NCBI GenBank assembly: GCA_003552325.1
Contig: PUKM01000037.1
Coordinates: forward strand, 1-7,298
DNA: 7,298 nt
Reading direction: 5' to 3'
DNA from: Natrialbaceae archaeon
GTDB taxonomy: Archaea > Halobacteriota > Halobacteria > Halobacteriales > Natrialbaceae
Part shown: positions 4,879 to 7,298 of the stretch, piece after piece
How the letters are laid out: each line of letters starts with the position of its first letter
Numbering within the stretch: the stretch's first letter is position 1
Notes under the pieces: generated by a model
Told to the model about the DNA's origin: nothing
Database searches by the model: none
The model's input: only the letters and a program-made list of their open reading frames with translations
Made by a program: the position numbers and the translations under genes

Positions 4879-6654
4879 ATGCCAAGCGACGTGGAAGCCT
4901 GGAAGGACGAACTGTACGGGACAGACATCCGTGCCGAGATCGAACGCTTTGCCGAGACAGGGTGGGAAACGATCCCCGACGACGAGCGGGACGCCTGGTT
5001 CGAGCGGTTCAAGTGGTACGGACTGTACCATCAGCGCGCCGGCCAGGAGTCGTACTTTATGCTCCGGATTGGTCCGCCGGGTGGGATCCTCGAGCCGGGC
5101 CAGTTTCGGGTCCTTGCGGAACTTGCAAAGGAATATTCGACGGGCCCGGTCCCAAACCCCGAGTTCGGTAACGGCTGGCTCGACGTGACGACCAGACAGG
5201 CCGTGCAGTTACACTGGATCAACCTCGAGGACGTGCCGGCGATTTTCGACCGACTCGACGAGGTTGGCCTCTCTGCGGTCCAGGCCTGTGGTGATTCCTG
5301 GCGGAACATCGTCGGCTGTCCAGTCGCCGGGAAGGACAAACACGAACACGTCGACGCGCACACACTGGCTCACGACCTCCACGACGAGTTCAAAGAAAAC
5401 GAGGCACACTCGAACTTACCCCGGAAGTGGAAGGTCTCGGTAACGGGCTGTGACGAAGGCTGTGGCCAGGGTGATATCAATGATCTTGCCTTCGAACCGG
5501 CCAGTAAGGAGATCGACGGGGAGACTGTCAGGGGCTACAACGTTCGTGTCGGCGGCGGCCTCGCGCGAAACGAGCCGCGATTCGCTCGAAACATCGACGT
5601 GTTCGCCACGCCCGAACAGGCCGTGGAGGTCGCCGGTGGCATTTCGGCTCTCTTTCGCGACTACGGAAACCGCGAGAACCGATACGCGGCTCGGATCAAA
5701 TTCCTCGTCGACGAGTGGGGCCCCGAAAAAGTACGCGAGGTCCTCCAGGAGGAGTATATCGACTGGGAACTCGAGACCGCCGGCGAGGACCTCCGATCTG
5801 AGTACTCGTACAATGCCGGGGATGCAACGGGTAAACACGACCACGTCGGCGTCCACGAACAGGTCGATGGCGCCTATTACGTGGGCCTGAACGTCCTCGT
5901 GGGCCGAATCGGTGCTGATGACGCACTCGAGTTGGCCGACGTCGCAGACGCCTACGGCTCCGGCGAGGTCCGCCTCACCCAACGCCAGAACATCGTCCTC
6001 ACGGACGTTCCCGAGGCGAACCTCGAGGGACTGCTCGCCGAACCCCAACTCGAGACGTACAGCCCGGATCCTCACCCGTTCCAGCGGGGATCGATCGCCT
6101 GCACGGGGACGGAGTTCTGTTCGCTCTCGATCGTCGAGACGAAGAACCGCCAGGTTCGCTTTTCGCGCTGGCTGGTCGACAACGTCGAACTCCCAGAGGG
6201 CGTCGAGAACTTCCACATTCACCTCTCGGGCTGTACGGCTTCGTGTGCCCAGCCACAGATCGCGGACGTCTCCCTTCGGGGGATGAAAACACGCAAAGAC
6301 GGCGAGCCCGTCGAGGCACTCGATATCGGTCTGGGTGGCGGCCTCGGTGAGAACCCACAGTTCGCGAGCTGGGTCACAGAACGCGTCCCCGTCGACGAGG
6401 TGCCCGGGGCGATCAAGAACTTGCTCGCGAACTTCGAGGCCGAACGCGAAGATGGACAATCGTTCCGTGCATTCGTCCTCGAGCGTGATGATGACGAACT
6501 GGCCGACCTGGTCGAACCCGAGGAGACGAGCTACGACGATCCGTTCATGCACAACACCAAACGGACCTGGTACCCCTACGCCGACCAGGACGCCCTCGAC
6601 GAGAGTCCGGCACCGGCGACCCCGGACGGGTCGCCACTGCCGTCCGACGACTAG
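4879..6654 (+). CDS. Ferredoxin-type assimilatory sulfite (or nitrite) reductase, siroheme/[4Fe-4S]
   Basis: The 591-residue protein carries out six-electron reduction of sulfite to sulfide or nitrite to ammonia. It has the two-fold repeat of the family: a ferredoxin-like half domain plus a siroheme/Fe-S domain, twice. The cluster ligands are Cys408-X5-Cys414 ('CTGTEFC') and Cys452-X3-Cys456 ('CTASC'), with Cys456 expected to bridge cluster and siroheme. Anion-binding basic residues are visible: Arg106 in 'TTRQ', Arg142 in 'GDSWRN', and Lys183 and Lys185 in 'LPRKWKVSVTG'. Plant nitrite reductases have Asn at the place of Lys185 while sulfite reductases have Lys, which favours sulfite. The N-terminal half also has Cys137, Cys147, Cys191 and Cys195, unusual for the family. 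There is no flavin domain, so electrons probably come from ferredoxin. No nitrate-assimilation gene is adjacent. It overlaps the next gene by four bases at the stop codons. Only a weak TATA-like 'ttgtac' (4851-4856) precedes it. Confidence 0.93.
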   Translation: MPSDVEAWKDELYGTDIRAEIERFAETGWETIPDDERDAWFERFKWYGLYHQRAGQESYFMLRIGPPGGILEPGQFRVLAELAKEYSTGPVPNPEFGNGWLDVTTRQAVQLHWINLEDVPAIFDRLDEVGLSAVQACGDSWRNIVGCPVAGKDKHEHVDAHTLAHDLHDEFKENEAHSNLPRKWKVSVTGCDEGCGQGDINDLAFEPASKEIDGETVRGYNVRVGGGLARNEPRFARNIDVFATPEQAVEVAGGISALFRDYGNRENRYAARIKFLVDEWGPEKVREVLQEEYIDWELETAGEDLRSEYSYNAGDATGKHDHVGVHEQVDGAYYVGLNVLVGRIGADDALELADVADAYGSGEVRLTQRQNIVLTDVPEANLEGLLAEPQLETYSPDPHPFQRGSIACTGTEFCSLSIVETKNRQVRFSRWLVDNVELPEGVENFHIHLSGCTASCAQPQIADVSLRGMKTRKDGEPVEALDIGLGGGLGENPQFASWVTERVPVDEVPGAIKNLLANFEAEREDGQSFRAFVLERDDDELADLVEPEETSYDDPFMHNTKRTWYPYADQDALDESPAPATPDGSPLPSDD

Positions 6655-7112
6655 CCGTCGCGCTCGTTTTCAGGTCCGTCGTCGTTGGTTTTTGCGGTAC
6701 CCGCCGCTCCGGATCCATCGTTCGTGTCGTCTGTCTCTTCAGCACCTGCCATCTGCTCGGTGAGTGCCATCGCCTCCTCGAGCACCTGCTGTGTCTCGGC
6801 GGTCATCGTCGGATCACCGCGTCCGGGGCCTGCTGATTGAGCTGCCAACGCATCCTCGAACCGCTCACCGGGTCTGTCGAACGGCGACCGCGCTTCGGGA
6901 GCGTCCCTCGAGACGGGAGGTTCGACCTCGAGGGCGTACTCGGTGACGGTTGCGGCGAGCTCGGGCGGTGTCCGTGACTCCCAGTCGGGGGCGTATTCGG
7001 CGAGCCACTCGCGGTGGTCCGTTCGGCCGAGGGAGGCGGTGACGGCGAGGTGGTTCGCCAGCTGCTCGCCGTCTGCCACCCCGGCGTCACAGACTGGACA
7101 GACGTATCCCAT
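6651..7112 (-). CDS. Zinc-finger protein, haloarchaeal DUF5810-like
   Basis: The 153-residue protein starts with a single C2H2-like zinc finger, Cys5-X2-Cys8-X12-His21-X11-His33, opening 'MGYVCPVCDAG'. A short helical region follows (about 33-65, with 'EWLAEYAPDW' and 'ELAATVTEYALE'), then a variable linker, a predicted helix ('ETQQVLEEAMALTEQM', about 105-120) and an acidic disordered tail of about 30 residues. I recognise the N-terminal pattern as a conserved haloarchaeal family of unknown function, from memory DUF5810. The frame extends 26 codons further upstream, but the start at 7112 is preferred: the family begins 'MGYVCP', and a TATA-like box lies 27 nt before it. A role in nucleic acid or protein binding is only inferred from the zinc finger. 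Its TAG stop interleaves with that of the convergent reductase gene. Confidence 0.85.
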   Translation of the reverse strand: MGYVCPVCDAGVADGEQLANHLAVTASLGRTDHREWLAEYAPDWESRTPPELAATVTEYALEVEPPVSRDAPEARSPFDRPGERFEDALAAQSAGPGRGDPTMTAETQQVLEEAMALTEQMAGAEETDDTNDGSGAAGTAKTNDDGPENERDG

Positions 7113-7135
7113 GTGCGAGGGGAGGCGATGGAGGA

Positions 7136-7142
7136 CTAAAAA
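7136..7142 (-). promoter_or_regulatory. TATA-like box for the zinc-finger gene
   Basis: The minus strand reads TTTTTAG, centred 27 nt before the ATG at 7112, predicting a leaderless transcript. It is preceded immediately by an 11-bp palindrome, AACCG-C-CGGTT on the plus strand (7141-7151), which covers the BRE position. Confidence 0.5.
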
Positions 7143-7235
7143 CCGCCGGTTCGGGTATCTTGTCGGCTGTAACTGGGTACCAATTCTCATTACCCCAGCG
7201 AGGTGAGAGTCGTAAACGACTGACGGCTGGCCGTA

Positions 7236-7298
7236 TCAGAAGCCCTCGAGGCTGGTCTGTTCGGCAGCGGCGAGGACGTCAGCACAGGTGGACCACGA
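7236..7298 (-). CDS. C-terminal end of an unidentified protein (5' part outside window)
   Basis: The minus strand is open from the window edge to a TGA at 7236-7238 and encodes the last 20 residues, ending 'LAAAEQTSLEGF'. The sequence is protein-like (helix rich in Ala, with one Cys and one Trp) but too short to identify. It lies upstream of, and in the same direction as, the zinc-finger gene, with a gap of about 120 bp that contains that gene's promoter. Confidence 0.5.
   Translation of the reverse strand, partial: SWSTCADVLAAAEQTSLEGF

Noticed and set aside
5416..6552. 378-codon open frame on the minus strand inside the reductase gene
   Set aside because: It is a shadow caused by GC-rich third codon positions. 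The plus strand carries an unmistakable siroheme reductase with all motifs.
7141..7151. Palindrome AACCG-C-CGGTT next to the zinc-finger gene promoter as an operator
   Set aside because: Five-base arms in GC-rich DNA are easily expected by chance. It is noted with the promoter only.

Overview
The window is a piece of haloarchaeal chromosome. The signs are the archaeal-type 5S rRNA followed by tRNA-Cys, very acidic proteins, GC-rich coding sequence, and TATA/BRE boxes placed about 25-27 nt before start codons (leaderless transcripts). CTCGAG is very frequent in the coding regions, which I associate with the Natrialba/Natrinema/Haloterrigena group; that lineage guess is an inference.

Layout. 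Bases 1-330 are the end of an rRNA operon: the 3' part of 5S rRNA, a strong hairpin with a T-tract, then tRNA-Cys(GCA). At 453-1433 (+) lies an acidic protein with a membrane segment at each end and a low-complexity Asp-Asp-Ala run encoded by an 18-bp tandem repeat. Bases 1434-1727 hold no convincing gene but do contain a degenerate copy of a tRNA-Lys 3' end, 108 bp from the intact tRNA-Lys(UUU) gene at 1728-1801 (-). A single near-palindromic TATA element appears to serve both this tRNA and the divergent M20-family metallohydrolase at 1857-3152 (+). On the minus strand follow a putative DNA-binding protein (3182-3901) and a 47-residue Cys/His microprotein (3965-4108). A 330-bp intergenic region with a perfect 10-bp inverted repeat leads to a four-cysteine zinc-ribbon-like protein (4439-4798, +) and a siroheme/[4Fe-4S] sulfite/nitrite reductase (4879-6654, +). 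The reductase converges on a haloarchaeal zinc-finger protein (6651-7112, -), and their stop codons interleave in one CTAG. The last 63 bases are the C-terminal end of another minus-strand gene.

How the genes relate. Apart from the rRNA/tRNA cluster, most genes look like single transcription units, several with their own promoter, so no large pathway operon is visible. The reductase would supply sulfide (or ammonia) for assimilation. The M20 enzyme would hydrolyse an amide of an amino-acid-like substrate. Three small proteins carry Cys/His arrangements typical of the abundant small zinc-finger proteins of haloarchaea. I see no mobile element with a transposase, no CRISPR and no clear defence system. 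The least explained items are the tRNA-Lys fragment, the shared promoter, the long inverted repeat, and the extra cysteine set in the N-terminal half of the reductase.
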